Assembly (NCBI RefSeq): GCF_918797505.1
Contig: NC_092794.1
Location: forward strand, 62,543,167 to 62,607,166
DNA: 64,000 bases
Direction: 5' to 3'
Source of the DNA: Bemisia tabaci
Lineage: Eukaryota; Arthropoda; Insecta; Hemiptera; Aleyrodidae
Shown: piece after piece, positions 23,292 through 34,700 of the stretch
Position numbering within the stretch: the first letter of the stretch is position 1
Layout of the letters: the number at the start of each line of letters is the position of its first letter
Position numbers and translations under genes: made by a program
The notes under the pieces: model-generated
Databases searched by the model: none
The model's input: the letters and a program-made list of their open reading frames with translations, nothing else
What the model was told of the DNA's origin: nothing

Positions 23292-23648
23292 GTAAGTTCA
23301 TTTCCATATTTCAAGCCACATTTAAACGCAGGCGGATTCAGACTCTTCGAACCGGCGAGGGGGACATTTTTTTGCCCCCATTCCATGTCCGTTAAAAGAT
23401 ACGGGATTCGGAACTTTTTTGCTCCAATTTTTCCCACTCCATAACCGTCAAAGGTTCCGGGATTCTTTTTAGATTTTTTCTAAAGGTCCGAGAAATTTCC
23501 GGAAAATGAAAAGATCCGGATATTTTATAAATTCTAAGTTTCGGGAAAAATTCAGGAAAATCTCAAAAGCTCCGCAGCTCCGGGAAATGGGAGCACTGGT
23601 CCATTAGGAGAGGAGGTATCATTCGGAACTTTTTTGCTCTAATTTGAT

Positions 23649-23995
23649 CAGCGTGACACGCGCATAGGCGCCTACAAACCTAACAGGATACTTCACGCGT
23701 TGCGCAATGCGTGAAGTATCCGGTTAGGTTTGTAGGCGCCAGTGCACGTTCTGCGCTGCTAACACGTCGCTCCGCTCTGTGTTAGGCTCCAATATTTAAA
23801 TTCGCGGAGTCAGCGTTTTTCAACTCATGATTTTGAAATGTTTGCACTCTCTGCATTGATTACTTGACTATACATAGTTGAACCATCGCATGGAATACTT
23901 TAATCTGTGATCATGGCTGAAAAATTCAGCTGATTTTAGGTGCCCATTCAATTTTTTTTTCAATTAAATTTGATAAATGGTTTTTCTAAAATATT
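23649..23995 (+). repeat. ~345-bp dispersed repeat (family H), copy 3
   Basis: From CAGCGTGACACGCGCATAGG to TTTTTCTAAAATATT the sequence is nearly identical to 24965-25310. Its first ~200 bp also match the core of the elements at 2347-3308 and 6215-7151, including the CACGCGTTGCGCAATGCGTG palindrome. It sits in gene 1 intron 3. Confidence 0.85.
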
Positions 23996-24240
23996 TTGCT
24001 AGATTTATTGGGGGAGATATGCAGAACTTAACCCCCCCCCCCCAGCAAACATCAGTCACTTGTTTTAAGTAATAAACTGCTAGTTTGAACGCTATTTTGA
24101 AAACTCAGGAAATGTTTGGCTCAAAGATCCGGCACTGTATTACCCATAGCGGAAAATAAGATTTTTTGTGATTTTTGGTGGTAACATGGATATCAAACTG
24201 AAGCTACATTCGCTAATCTTGTTCTTTTTTAATGTTGCAG

Positions 24241-24351
24241 CATGATGTGGATAGGAAGGCAAGGACGCATGTCGATACTGTATTTAGAAAATTGGATATC
24301 AATCAAGATGGTGTGATTACTTTAGAAGAATTTATTGAATCCTGTTTAAAG
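24241..24351 (+). CDS. KCNIP-like: KChIP-like gene 1, exon d (EF4)
   Basis: Acceptor TTAATGTTGCAG, phase 0, 37 codons: [18 protein letters not shown], then [12 protein letters not shown] and FIESCLK. The EF4 loop is complete, with D1, N3, D5, V7, T9 and E12. Donor GTTTGT. Confidence 0.92.
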
Positions 24352-24459
24352 GTTTGTAGTTACGAGCAATTAATAGTTGCATCGTCTTTGACACTAAATT
24401 ATTGTTAAAAATTAATTTTATTGATTTATTTTGAGAATAATAGGTACATCCATAGGCTT

Positions 24460-24640
24460 CCAGGACTTTAGGTCCATCTACCTTTCGTCCATTAAATAAA
24501 TATCCACCGCTATTTATGTCCACTAAACGTTAAGTCCAGTCTTTATTAAGTCCACATGATTTAATGATTTAATGTCCAACCATGAATATGTCCAAAATTG
24601 TCCAAATTGTGGACATGTTATGTCCACATTTTTTTCCTCT
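24460..24640. repeat. Cluster of spaced GTCCA motifs
   Basis: About ten TGTCCA/AGTCCA/CGTCCA copies at irregular 10-20-bp spacing (TTTAGGTCCATC, CTTTCGTCCATT, TTATGTCCACTA, TTAAGTCCAGT, TTAAGTCCACATG, AATGTCCAACC and so on), ending in a TGTGGACATGTTATGTCCACA palindrome. It lies in intron 4 of gene 1. The nature is unknown. Confidence 0.5.
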
Positions 24641-24964
24641 CATTTAAATGACAGGAACCACCTCAAAAATAAATGCATACTACTACTACCTTCATTCTTA
24701 AACACATTTCATTCATGATCAGACTGTAAGAGCAGATAAAAAGATATGTTCATGTGTACACTGTACGGATATGATAAGATGAAAACCGAAGCGGGAGCCT
24801 AGGAAACGCTCCAATGCCAAATTAAACATTTTTCAGTAACAGATGCAGTCAAAATTAAAAGTCCTCTTTAACTAGTTATTTCGTGCGCCTTCAATCTTGT
24901 AGGATACTGTGCAACGCCTCTGACGCGAAATAGTTGCTTAAAGCGTTGCGGCGCGGCAGACAAA

Positions 24965-25310
24965 CAGCGTGACAAGCGCATAGGCGCCTACAAACCCAAC
25001 TGGATACTTCACGCGTTGCGCAGTGCGTGAAGTATCCGGTTAGGTTTGTAGGCGCCAGTGCACGTTCTGCGCTGCTAACACGCCGCTCCGCTCTGTGTTA
25101 GGCTCTAATATTTAAACTCACGGGGTCAGCGTTTTTCAACTCATGATTTTGAAATGTTTGCACTCTCTGCATTGATTACTTGACTATACATAGTTGAATC
25201 ATCGCATGGAATACTTTAATCTATGATCATGGCTGAAAAATGCAGCTGATTTGAGGTGCCCATTCATTTTTTTTTCAATTAAATTTGATAAATGGTTTTT
25301 CTAAAATATT
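24965..25310 (+). repeat. ~345-bp dispersed repeat (family H), copy 4
   Basis: Nearly identical to 23649-23995 and in the same orientation, but in the next intron. The upstream 80 bp (24885-24964) also match 2632-2735, so this copy extends further left than copy 3. Confidence 0.85.
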
Positions 25311-25619
25311 GCGGTAGCATTGGAGGCTCCAATGCTCCATGGTGCGTATGCTTGTGTCCCAGCTGAACACTTAAATCAAGTATTTTGTCAAACACTTGCG
25401 TAAAGTTTACCTAATGGATGGAATTTTGAAGATTTGCATATTTTTCCATTTTAACTTACTGCTTTTAATTACTTGCTGGCGTAAACATTAATTAAATTGA
25501 TTTTACCTACTTTTTTTTGGAATTAAAATGTTTTTCTCTCTGCACCAAAACATGTAACTCTCATATAATTGTCAAAAATGCCTCATGAATACTCATAAAA
25601 TTTATCTTGAATTTTTCAG

Positions 25620-25667
25620 GACGATGTGATAGTACGATCTCTTCAAATGTTCGATTCAAGAGTCTGA
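25620..25667 (+). CDS. KCNIP-like: KChIP-like gene 1, terminal exon e
   Basis: Acceptor TGAATTTTTCAG, phase 0: DDVIVRSLQMFDSRV then TGA. The SLQMFD end matches the conserved C-terminal helix that folds over the hydrophobic groove in neuronal calcium sensors. Confidence 0.92.
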   Translation, partial: DDVIVRSLQMFDSRV

Positions 25668-25980
25668 TACGACGTGATTCTCCGTGCGTTTTGCTAATTC
25701 GTTCGATCCCCCGATGTTTCAATCGCTTGATCGATCTCTGGATCATGATATCGTTGACCGTCCACGTTTTAGTATATAGCTGCAAGACATTACAAGCAAC
25801 AACTTCCCTGCATGAAATTGCAACTGGAGATGAAGTTCGCGACACGGAGAATCTTTGGGAGAGGAATAGTTCATACGTCCAGTGTAACATAAAAGTGTAC
25901 CGACGGCAGGCACATAGCAATCTTATTTAGTGATATCAACAAAGGCTTTTATTTGGAGAGTGATCTATTGAAAGGTGCGA

Positions 25981-25986
25981 AATAAA
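25981..25986 (+). terminator. Candidate poly(A) signal for gene 1
   Basis: AATAAA lies 314 bases after the stop codon, the first canonical signal downstream. Confidence 0.4.
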
Positions 25987-27519
25987 ATCTGAAGAAGAAA
26001 AGTTCATGCGTGTAGAGTTTACTTAATGCACCGAGATGTCGAGGCCTTAGTTATGTAAATTCGAAAATGAATTGAAGAATTCGCATGTAATTGATTGGTA
26101 TGAACTAACTCTAGAGTCTTATGTTTATGGTTTTAGGATGTTCCTTGAATATTTTTATGAAAATTCATATCATCTAAAACTGAGCCAGCAGGATCTGTAC
26201 AGTATGATTCAGAAAGCGTTCAAAATGCATTTCTAATCAAATTAATATAGCAATCGATACAAGAAGTTTCAAATGACATGAAATTCTGGTGTCATTTCCA
26301 TTAATATGTAAGATTGATGTGCATCTTTTCTACTTGTTGAGCTCAAAATGGGGTTTCGTCTTATATCCTCCTAGCTTCGGTCGGGAAAGAATAATTTTTT
26401 TACGTTAATTTTATAAATATAAGCAAGACTTTTCAATCAGAAAAGTCTAGACAGTTTACGTTTTTACTTATCAGCAGGTATTTTGGTATCGCGAGGTATC
26501 TGGATAAAGGAAAAAGCACAAAGAAGAACACAAGAGTGAAAAGGGTCAAATGCACTTGCAATGCCCACTTGTCGAGGTCATAAGCTGTGAGGTCAAACAT
26601 TTTGTATCATATAAAATTGAATTATGTTCAAATGCATACCTTGCATTTTCCTGATAGTTTCATTCGTTGTACCTAGTAAATTAAAACAGTATTTTCAAAT
26701 GTTGTAAGCCTTAAACAAGCATCTCTCACAAGAATCCGATATATCGGTCGAGATTCCTCTCATACGCATATTTAGGCACGCCGCACAGTGGAGCAGGTCA
26801 ATCAGAGAAGTCGAGCATGATTTAAAAACTTTTAAAGCTAATATCTTCATTAATATTAAATGTTGATGTTTTAAAAGTAGTTTCATTGGTTTTGTCGTAG
26901 AATTTTCTGTAAGAAACGCATCTTGAAGTTAAAATAGTGACGCGATAAACGTAAAATGTTTCAATTTTTGTCAAAAATTTAATGTCCTCCAAAGGCTGGC
27001 TCCACTGTGCGCCGCTAAGACACGCTATAATTCAGTTCCCATGCATAAAGGAGATTTTAATCCTGTAAAAAATATCACCGTTACATGACGCCTTGGAATA
27101 GTATTACTATAGCTGGAATTTTTACTTCATTTTTTGTGAAAATGTATTGTGCCAACTCTTTGGACATTTAATATCTAAGGAAGGAGTAACTGTATTCTAG
27201 TGCGGAGTAGCGTCAAATCAGCTGTTTGCGGGCATATAAGTTTTCCGTTTAGGCCTCTCCCCCTATTTTTCCTCAAACCGATTTTGCTTATGCCTGACGT
27301 GAGGATACAGATGGAGGGAGATGAGGGGGGGGTTGTAGGAAATTTTACCGAGTTTCAGGGTCTTATGGCCCCTTTTCAATCTTACATCACGCCTCTGCTT
27401 TTTTCATTGAAAATGAAAGCTCTTTAAAATAGTAGATGAAATATGTAAAATGAAAGGAGATTTCACTTAAAACTGCGATAGAACTTAGGATTAGGCTGAA
27501 TAAATAAGAACAGTAAAAG
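25987..27519. other. Intergenic stretch
   Basis: No gene or clear element was seen. A GCTCCACTGTGCGCC block near 27000 is shared with position ~88. Confidence 0.4.
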
Positions 27520-27680
27520 CAGTGGCGAGGCGTCGATCGATTATCGATATTTCCCCATTTGAAGGTATGGTAAAGAATCGATTATTAAGGCGTTCGTCTC
27601 GAACACCCTTTTTATCGATCCTTTTCCGCAGGTTTAAATGGCATAACAATCGATGAATCGCAAAGCGCGCCACGCCGCTG
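27520..27680. mobile_element. hAT-type MITE (family F)
   Basis: Ends CAGTGGCGAGGCG and CGCGCCACGCCGCTG. Flanks AGTAAAAG and AGTGAAAG match at 7 of 8 positions. The stem has the family's ATCGAT pairs around GTGTTC/GAACAC. Confidence 0.85.
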
Positions 27681-28928
27681 AGTGAAAGGTGTTGGAAAGT
27701 GGTTTAGACCAGTCTTCCTCGATTAAATATTCATTCAAATACGGATCCATTTCTGTTTTGCAGAGAGGTCCATGTTTAAGAACTGGAGATCCTATCCTAG
27801 GACATCCCTATTGATCGTGCCAAAGATTCAATTTTTCTGGACGTCATTATTTCATTTTTCCTTTTCTCGAGCTATTTTGTGCGTTATTAAAAATTAAAAG
27901 GCATTGAACTTTTTTATGCACACTAGTTACCTATCCTCTAATATACGATGTTCCCTTTCAGCTATCATGGTGTTGAAGTTGACCTTCCTTATATCTTTGA
28001 AATTGCCACTTGCATGATATGACAAACTAAATAAGATCCCTTTCACTGAATTTTAAGATCTCATATTCTAAGAGCATTAAAACTTCCTATCACTGAAATT
28101 CAGAGAGAAAAATCATGAATCTACTTCTTAAAGAGCAGATTCTTTATGCTGTTCGCTCTTTGATTCACATTTTTGATACTTAACCGATGTAAGAGAACCA
28201 TAATGGTTTAAAGTCACAAAAATAATGGTGCTTAATTGAGAGGGTAAATTTGTGAACCATGCAGAAAGAGTACGTGCCTCAGAACACTGGGGAAAACAAT
28301 CAATTTTGGAACCGTAAACGTTAGATCTTTTTTCTACAAAATATCATTGATACGTTTGTGATCAGAAACGTAGGTTTTTTTATACATGTTAGATAATAAC
28401 GGGACAAATAATGTCAAAGATACGGTTTACTATTTTTGTAAACTATCATTGAATCCAGCGCAATAAAAATCAACATGTCTAGATTTAATTTCTTGTAGAA
28501 GGACAAATCTAAGTGTTGAATCAGAGAAAAGTTAGCACCGTAAGCATGTTAAAATTTGGATCGACAGTTGAAAAAATAAAACGCTCGATTAGTGACGATT
28601 CTTAAAAGTTGGCAACAGAGGGTTTTGCTCATTCAAATAAAAATGAAACACTCCATATCTATTATTTTGCCTAATTCCTTATCAAAAATTGATTAATTAT
28701 AATGGAATTGAACAGAGGAAAATTAGCGCTGCCAACTTGCGGAAATCATCACTTATGCGCTCGATTGACTTGCATGATGCATATTTGTAATTAATTCCTA
28801 GAGAGTACCTTATAAATGTAATATTTTTTGTCATCCCCAATTTTTATGTGCCATTCCATGAACATCCAGTTTCCTTAGGATGTTGTGTTCACCTTTGGCT
28901 CTTTCTATCTAGCACTTATGGCCGTAGC
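27681..28928. other. Intergenic stretch
   Basis: AT-rich. No gene or recognised repeat was seen. Confidence 0.4.
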
Positions 28929-29093
28929 ACTGTGACGAGGAGTGAATGATCGATTATCGATATTTCACCATTTGAGGCTATGGTCAAGAATCGATTATTG
29001 AAGTGTTCGTTGCATACACCCTGTTTATCGATCCTTTTTCATTGTTTTAAATTGTAGATCGATCGATATATAGCAAAGCAAGCTACGTCACTG
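28929..29093. mobile_element. hAT-type MITE (family F), diverged
   Basis: GTGACGAGGAGTGAATGATC at the left and TAGCAAAGCAAGCTACGTCA at the right are altered family-F arms around the GTTCGTTGCATACACCCTG turn. Confidence 0.7.
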
Positions 29094-29277
29094 AGAACTT
29101 GAGGGAGTTGTTTACAATAAGTAACTGTCAAAGTATTCCATAGGAACGATGAGCTTTTCCGAAAACAGTTTGGACTCAAGTAAATCACAGGTGCGATTAA
29201 ATTTTTACGTCCATTTTTTGAAATTTAAGGAGTTACATTTCTGTGGTCGATCAAACACAATGAAAAATTCTACACTA

Positions 29278-29486
29278 TCGACGGTGAAACTACTGGAGCC
29301 CGTATCTCATTTGCGGTTTATTAAAATCTCTGCTCCCATTTCAATTTATCAAACGGGAACAAGCCAGTTCCATTCTTTGAAATTTCCACCAAATATTCTT
29401 CACGTAGAGTATTAAAAGCGATGACGTTAAACCAAAATTTGCAACGTCGCAAACCTAAATACACGTTCCTGCAGTTTCATCATCGA
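29278..29486. mobile_element. TA-flanked MITE family B, shortened and diverged
   Basis: Begins TCGACGGTGAAACTACTGG after TA, ends CAGTTTCATCATCGA before TA. The interior aligns with family B (GCGACGTCGCAAACC block near 29440). It is about 45 bp shorter than the complete copies. Frames running through it are not genes. Confidence 0.65.
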
Positions 29487-30278
29487 TATGCTGGAAGCCA
29501 TTTCATTAAACGTATTTTTCTTAATCACGTATTTAATAGAACGATTAAGGTTAAAGTGAACCACAAGACAAGGAGCGAGTTTGAGCAATTTAATGTATTT
29601 TTTCCTCAAAGTTTACGTAGAACACGATTTGTACAACGTAACGGAACGGAACGGAAAACGTAAGTAACGGAAAGTGACTCCCAAATAAAATTTCAAAGTT
29701 TTTCGATACAGATATCCCGCTCATTAGAAAAACATGATCTACTTGAGTCAAATCGCACACTAGACGTTACCGGGGCTGGCCCTAAAGTATGAAATTGCGG
29801 CAAACTCGATCTCAGCGCATCGGCTCAGCTTTTGCATGTTGTTTACAATTTTAACAACAAAGGGTGGAAAAGGAGCAAACCTTATTAGCAACCTACCAAA
29901 ACTGCTGTACTGCGCAATTTGATTCATGCAGACACTGGTTTTTAATTAGAGCGGAAGATTCAAATTTTTCGTAACCAATGCTATGCAAAACCTTTATAAT
30001 TTTGTTTTGGAGATGGTAACAGTTATTTTCGTTGCTCGAACCGTGTTCAATGTGAAATTTTGAAGGAGAAACTTGCATCAGAATGATCGTACCTTGTCTG
30101 GTGGTACATTCTTGTCTGATACGTAACCCAAACATGATTTAAAAAATTGCGGCATAGCCAAGGGGTAATGTTCCTCGTTCATCGGTTCGTCTTCTCCTTT
30201 TTCCCAATTAATCATCCTAAAATATTTCCGTCCTCAATAAGATATACATAGCTGCGCTTTAGTTTGCAGTTACAATCA
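29487..30278. other. Intergenic stretch
   Basis: No gene or recognised repeat was seen. AACGGAACGGAACGG short repeats occur near 29638. Confidence 0.4.
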
Positions 30279-30456
30279 CAGTGGTGTGGCGTGAATTGCG
30301 ATGTATCGATTGTTATGACATTTAAACCTATGGTAAAGAATCGATTATTAAGGTGTTCGCTGCGAACACCGAACACCCTGTTTATCGATCCTTTTCCATA
30401 GGTTTCAATGGTATAACAATCGATATATCGCAGTTCACGCCACGACCACGCCACTG
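30279..30456. mobile_element. hAT-type MITE (family F)
   Basis: Ends CAGTGGTGTGGCGTGAATTG and CACGCCACGACCACGCCACTG. A small duplication (GAACACCGAACACC) sits at the hairpin turn, and a second one (CGACCACGCC) near the right end. No full 8-bp duplication is visible. Confidence 0.8.
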
Positions 30457-31107
30457 AATCTCTTTGTGGGTGCGCTCCCAACTTCGACCCGCAAGTTTGT
30501 GGGATGCTCTGTCAATAACGGCAGTATTACCTAAGTGTTAAATTTATTATTTGTTATTCCAATAATAGGTACTAATAATTCAAGTTTATAAGTTTATGTT
30601 ATATCTAAACGGGAGACTACATTAAACCACAACTCATTTTAATAAATCAATTCTGTGTCTCCAATCGTTTTTAGTTTCTACGTTTTGAAAATCGGACAAC
30701 TCCAATGTAAATTTTATTTAATGTTAATTAAAAATGTGTTTCTTTTCCAACGAAGCTGTCTTGATTCCCCCGCGATGAATACTTTCCGATTCTTAAATAA
30801 TGCAGTTTTAGCTAATTGTTCTCCAAGCCCCTCAAATGTATTGTTAGCCTTTGCAATGATCTTTTTTTGAAGGTATATACTCAATACCGTTCACTTTAGT
30901 TCTAGGTCCTTTAAAATTGTGCTTTTATGATTCTTTATTTAGGATTCTCTAATCACAAAGATTAATCCTTCTCTTAAATCATAATAATTCCTTGATTAAT
31001 CTTTCCGTTAATCACAATGTAATCCATGCAAGGCCTCATAGGGATAGGAGCCATCAGAGAAACAACTGCACACGACCCTCAGCCAATCAGAAATTGATCT
31101 TTCAATA
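30457..31107. other. Intergenic stretch
   Basis: AT-rich. No gene or recognised repeat was seen. Confidence 0.4.
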
Positions 31108-31360
31108 CTTCCGTGCTAAGGAAAAACGTCGTATGAGGCCTCTAGGCGCTGCCAAATTTCCTCCAGTGAATCAAGAATTTTTGGGTAATTTTGTAAATAT
31201 GTTTCATCCAATTTTTCATATAATTTTGCTCGCAGTTTCGCCTAAAATTCCTGAAAATTTCAAGGGGAAATTTCCATAGCTTTCCTCAATAATAACCATT
31301 TTATCGAAGGAAATTTCGCAATTCTCGAATGTTCATACGGCGTTTTCCTTAGCACGGCAG
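31108..31360. mobile_element. 4-bp-TSD MITE family A, copy 6
   Basis: Termini CTTCCGTGCTAAGGAAAA and CCTTAGCACGGCAG, with an exact AATA duplication. Confidence 0.85.
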
Positions 31361-31471
31361 AATATCCCACTGTCCCTACATAGGTATTCAAGAGCCTTCC
31401 CGCTAGGTGCTTGACATAACTTATGGGCGGCTGCCAAGATCACTCTCTCTCTCTGAATTGCGATTAGTATA

Positions 31472-31724
31472 CTTCCGTGCTAAGGAAGAACGCCGTATGA
31501 ACATTCGAGAGTTGCCAAATTTCCCTCGACAAAACATGCATTTTTGACGACATTCTTACATATTTTCCCTTGAAATTTTCAGATATTTTAGATTAAATTG
31601 CGTAAAAAAGTGTCTGAAAATTTTGGAAAATTATATTTCCAATTTTCCCAGTTAATTCGGTTTTCATCGGAGGAAACTTGGCAACGTCTGAAGGCTCATA
31701 CGGCGTTCTTCCTTAGCACGGCAG
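31472..31724. mobile_element. 4-bp-TSD MITE family A, copy 7
   Basis: Termini CTTCCGTGCTAAGGAAG and CCTTAGCACGGCAG, with an exact TATA duplication. Only about 110 bp separate it from copy 6. Confidence 0.85.
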
Positions 31725-33578
31725 TATAGGAGCGTTTAATAACTGATGGCGGAGCTGCGGAGATACGCGTTGCACGAACTGCACTCGTCCCTTCTCCCGT
31801 TGCCCGCTCCTAATCATGGCAATAAAGCGCTTCCTTAAAATCATTTAAAATACCTCTCCAAGTCAGAATGTAAAGCCCTGTGGGATTATCAGGTTGCGAC
31901 GTGCAGCGAATGAGTAATAGGGTTAAGAGGGTGAAACCTCTTTGCTTTCGCATCACACTCGGTCAACTGCTCCAGCCCCCACCCCCTACCCCTCTTCCTC
32001 ATTGAAAAACTCGGCTGTGTTGTCGGGTGCCCTCCTTAAATCCACCCTCAAGGCCAGAGACAATATGGACCGATTATTTTCCAAATCGCGTAACCGCCAA
32101 AATTGCGAATGCGAAAAATACAAGAAAACCCGTTCTATTAGCTTTGTTGACAATCTTCGGATTCCAAAAAATGAATGTCCTTTTAGAGGGCTGTTTTAAA
32201 ATCAGACTTGATTGATTATACCAGAGAATACAAAGAAAAACAACCCCTTTATACCTACCACCTAAATAAAGATCGGCGCTTTCGTGATTTGGAAAATGAT
32301 CGGCTCAAGTGGGACTGGCACAAGTTAAGTTCGGAGGTTAACATTACTTTTTGGATAATTACGATTGATGGGCAACTTGTTGAGCATAAAATTCGCCAAA
32401 TGGTGACAGATGAATATCGAGGTGAGCACTTTGTAAGGCAAATTTTTGCGATTTAGGTTGAGATTGCAATAGCAATGGCTCAATTCCATGGTCGATGCGA
32501 TGACCCACTGGGCGATTTCCTTTGCATATCAAAATAGGCCATTCACTTCTAACTTGTCTCTGCTTATATCTGGAGGACCATTTTCGCTCCAAACGATGGT
32601 TTGGGGAATTCTTCCAGCTTTAAAAGGGGGTATAGGAGACCTCCTCCGGAAAATTATGGAAAATTGATTTTCCCGAGGAGCAATTTTATGCTACTCTTAC
32701 GACAGAAAAATTGATCCAATTTCCAACATAGAAGATATGTCATGCATTTACTTTGCAAAATCCTTCACATCTCCTAGTAGAGGCCAAGGAGATTTCTGTG
32801 AAAGCCAGGCCCCCCACCCTCCCCCTATTCGCCCTTAGCAGTCCCTCTTGAGCGATTTTTCTCCAGCCCATCTCAGTATGGGGCTTTCAAATCCCACTAA
32901 TCATTAGACGCCAAAAATCCTAAAATTTACGTAAGGGCCCCATGACATCCAAAATTCCAGTCTTTTCCAAGCTTTTCTAAGTCTGTTTATTAAACTTCAA
33001 GAGCATCTTGAGAATCTGGTGGGACTACTTGCTGAGATAAAGAACTAAACATAGTGATTATAAAGAAAAGAGTAGAAAATTACCCGGGGGGCCCGTTGGG
33101 TTAGGGTCCCGGGGTGTTGCAGCACCCCGGCTAATCCGGCCCAGATTAGATAAGATGTGCCTGAAAGTGGCAACTTTTCTGGAGTTCTTCCACGGCACCA
33201 AGATTTGCGATTCAAATTCACGTCCCCTGTAAAATTTCGCATGAAACACGGTGGTGACAATAGTTTTTTTCTGAGGCGAGGTCCCGAACGCAAAATACTT
33301 TCTCAAAGTTGAGGTCGTAATAAAAAGGATATACCCTACTTTATACATGAGTCCACCACCTCTCCAGTCAAACTCTCCATGCACAGATAACAGAGAGCAA
33401 ATACAGCAAAGGGATTGCCATTTTGGGCTCACAAAGCTAAAAAAAAAACCTAAGATTAAAATCGACTTGGAAAAGCACCCCTTTACGTAAAGAAAGTCAA
33501 CCCTGAACATAATGGATACATTAGTAGATCGTGATCCCAAGCGCCAATTAAGACGGTCATTTTTTAGCTTCCAGTTGA
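31725..33578. other. Intergenic stretch; open frames of doubtful meaning
   Basis: An 82-codon + frame at 32208-32456 has a protein-like composition (DRLKWDWHKL, VNITFWIITIDGQLVEHKI) and runs past a GTGAGC donor-like site near 32420, but matches nothing I recognise. A GC-rich palindromic block (GGGTCCCGGGGTGTTGCAGC, near 33105) lies at the end of a 160-codon - frame, also unrecognised. Neither is called as a gene. Confidence 0.35.
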
Positions 33579-33717
33579 ATTACATTTTGCAATAAGGAAC
33601 CACTATCTCTGGCTCTCCCATAAATGCACATATTTGCACAGGGAAACTAATGACATATATTATATTGTTTCTAAAATGGGCGAAAAATAGTGGTTCCTTG
33701 TTGCAAAATGTAATCCA
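33579..33717. mobile_element. 138-bp hairpin MITE (family J), copy 1
   Basis: Left arm TACATTTTGCAATAAGGAAC is mirrored on the right as GGTTCCTTGTTGCAAAATG. The middle carries GGGAAACTAATGACATAT. Related copies are at 36342, 49043 and 59625. Confidence 0.8.
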
Positions 33718-33802
33718 GTCATGGCAACTTTTCCGATGTACTTATTTCTACCTCTGTATTGAATATTTGACCGAATAAAGAGGTGGATGCTCTTGAAGAA
33801 TA

Positions 33803-34058
33803 TCGACGGTGAAACTACCAAACCACGTATCTCGCGTTTGCGACGTCGCAGACTTCCTGTCATACTTTATTTTTTAAATGAAAAACTACTTAACATCCAG
33901 TCTTGAAAATTTCTGTGATTTTTCCTCTTTGTGCGGAGAAAATTCCGTGAAAATTTCAAGGAATGATATTGATTTGGTCTACTTCAAATAAATAAAATGT
34001 GAGCGTAGATTTTTAAACACCGCAAACGAGATACGTGGTTTGGTAGTTTCACCGTCGA
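33803..34058. mobile_element. TA-flanked MITE family B, complete copy
   Basis: TCGACGGTGAAACTACCAAA at the left is mirrored as GGTAGTTTCACCGTCGA at the right, with TA immediately outside both ends. The inverted ends are about 45 bp (through CACGTATCTCG...TTTGCG). 256 bp, non-coding. TA duplication would suit a Tc1/mariner-type mobiliser. Confidence 0.85.
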
Positions 34059-34447
34059 TATGCGTATTCAGCATGCAAATCGTATGGCTCACAGCAGAGG
34101 GAGAAGGACGAAGAAAACTTATTTATGATCCTTTTTAATTTCTTGGTTGATGAACAAAAGGTAAAGGAGAAAAGAAAACAAGGAAAACAAGAATAACATA
34201 GAGGAGGTGAGAGAGCCTGAAACACATTTAAGAAATTGCTTTTGAACGCAACAACGATGCGGGGACGGGAGGATTCCTAACGTAGACACATTCTTAAACA
34301 AATTTCCATCTTCTTAATCACTTTTTCATACAACTTCATCCATCTCAGCATATTCACGAGTGTAGACAAAACAAATTCAGGAGAAGGATGTTCTCAAATA
34401 CTATCAAATTTTCAAAAAGCCCCTTGTTTCTACGCATATGACCCACA

Positions 34448-34700
34448 CTGCCGTGCTAAGGAAAAACGCTGTATGAGCCTTTAAGCGTTGCCGAAATTCC
34501 TTGGACAAATCATTAATTTTCAGGAAAATTTGTGAATATTTTTCTTCCTATTTATCAGATAATTTTCTTTGAAATTTGATCCTAAGTGTCTGAAGATTTC
34601 AAGGAAAAATATTCATAACTTTCCTCAAAGTTAAACATTTTATCGGAGAAAATTTGGCAACTCTCGAATGTTCATACGGCGTTCTTCCTTAGCACGTCAG
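34448..34700. mobile_element. 4-bp-TSD MITE family A, copy 8
   Basis: Termini CTGCCGTGCTAAGGAAAA and CCTTAGCACGTCAG, with an exact CACA duplication. Confidence 0.85.

Larger units (their letters stand above)
13509..25667 (+). other. KCNIP-like: KChIP-like EF-hand calcium sensor, gene 1 (5 exons, 5' end not found)
   Basis: Five exons at 13509-13578, 22134-22204, 23130-23291, 24241-24351 and 25620-25667 join in one frame of 153 residues plus stop. The order is the degenerate EF1 region (ECPGG ... AKFFPHG), EF2 (DVNCSGAISFKD), the linker STLLRGSTYEKLRWAFKLY, EF3 (DINGDGCITRSE), EF4 ([12 protein letters not shown]) and the C-terminus SLQMFDSRV. EF2-EF4 keep their calcium ligands. The family (neuronal calcium sensors, KChIP branch) binds the cytoplasmic N-terminus of Kv4/Shal channels and tunes A-type current. 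The sequence resembles the insect CG5890 type more than frequenin. The upstream part (normally R-Y-R-P ... Y-R-G-F-K) was not found in 1-13508, so it lies before the window or escaped notice. Splice sites are canonical. Confidence 0.85.

Noticed and set aside
29149..29663. 88- and 80-codon + strand frames
   Set aside because: They run through a diverged family-B MITE.
32208..32456. 82-codon frame with protein-like composition and an internal GTGAGC site
   Set aside because: No family recognised and no convincing upstream acceptor. Left as a possible but unsupported exon.
33045..33540. 160-codon and 82-codon - strand frames over a GC-rich block
   Set aside because: No recognisable motif, no splice support, and they overlap in different frames.
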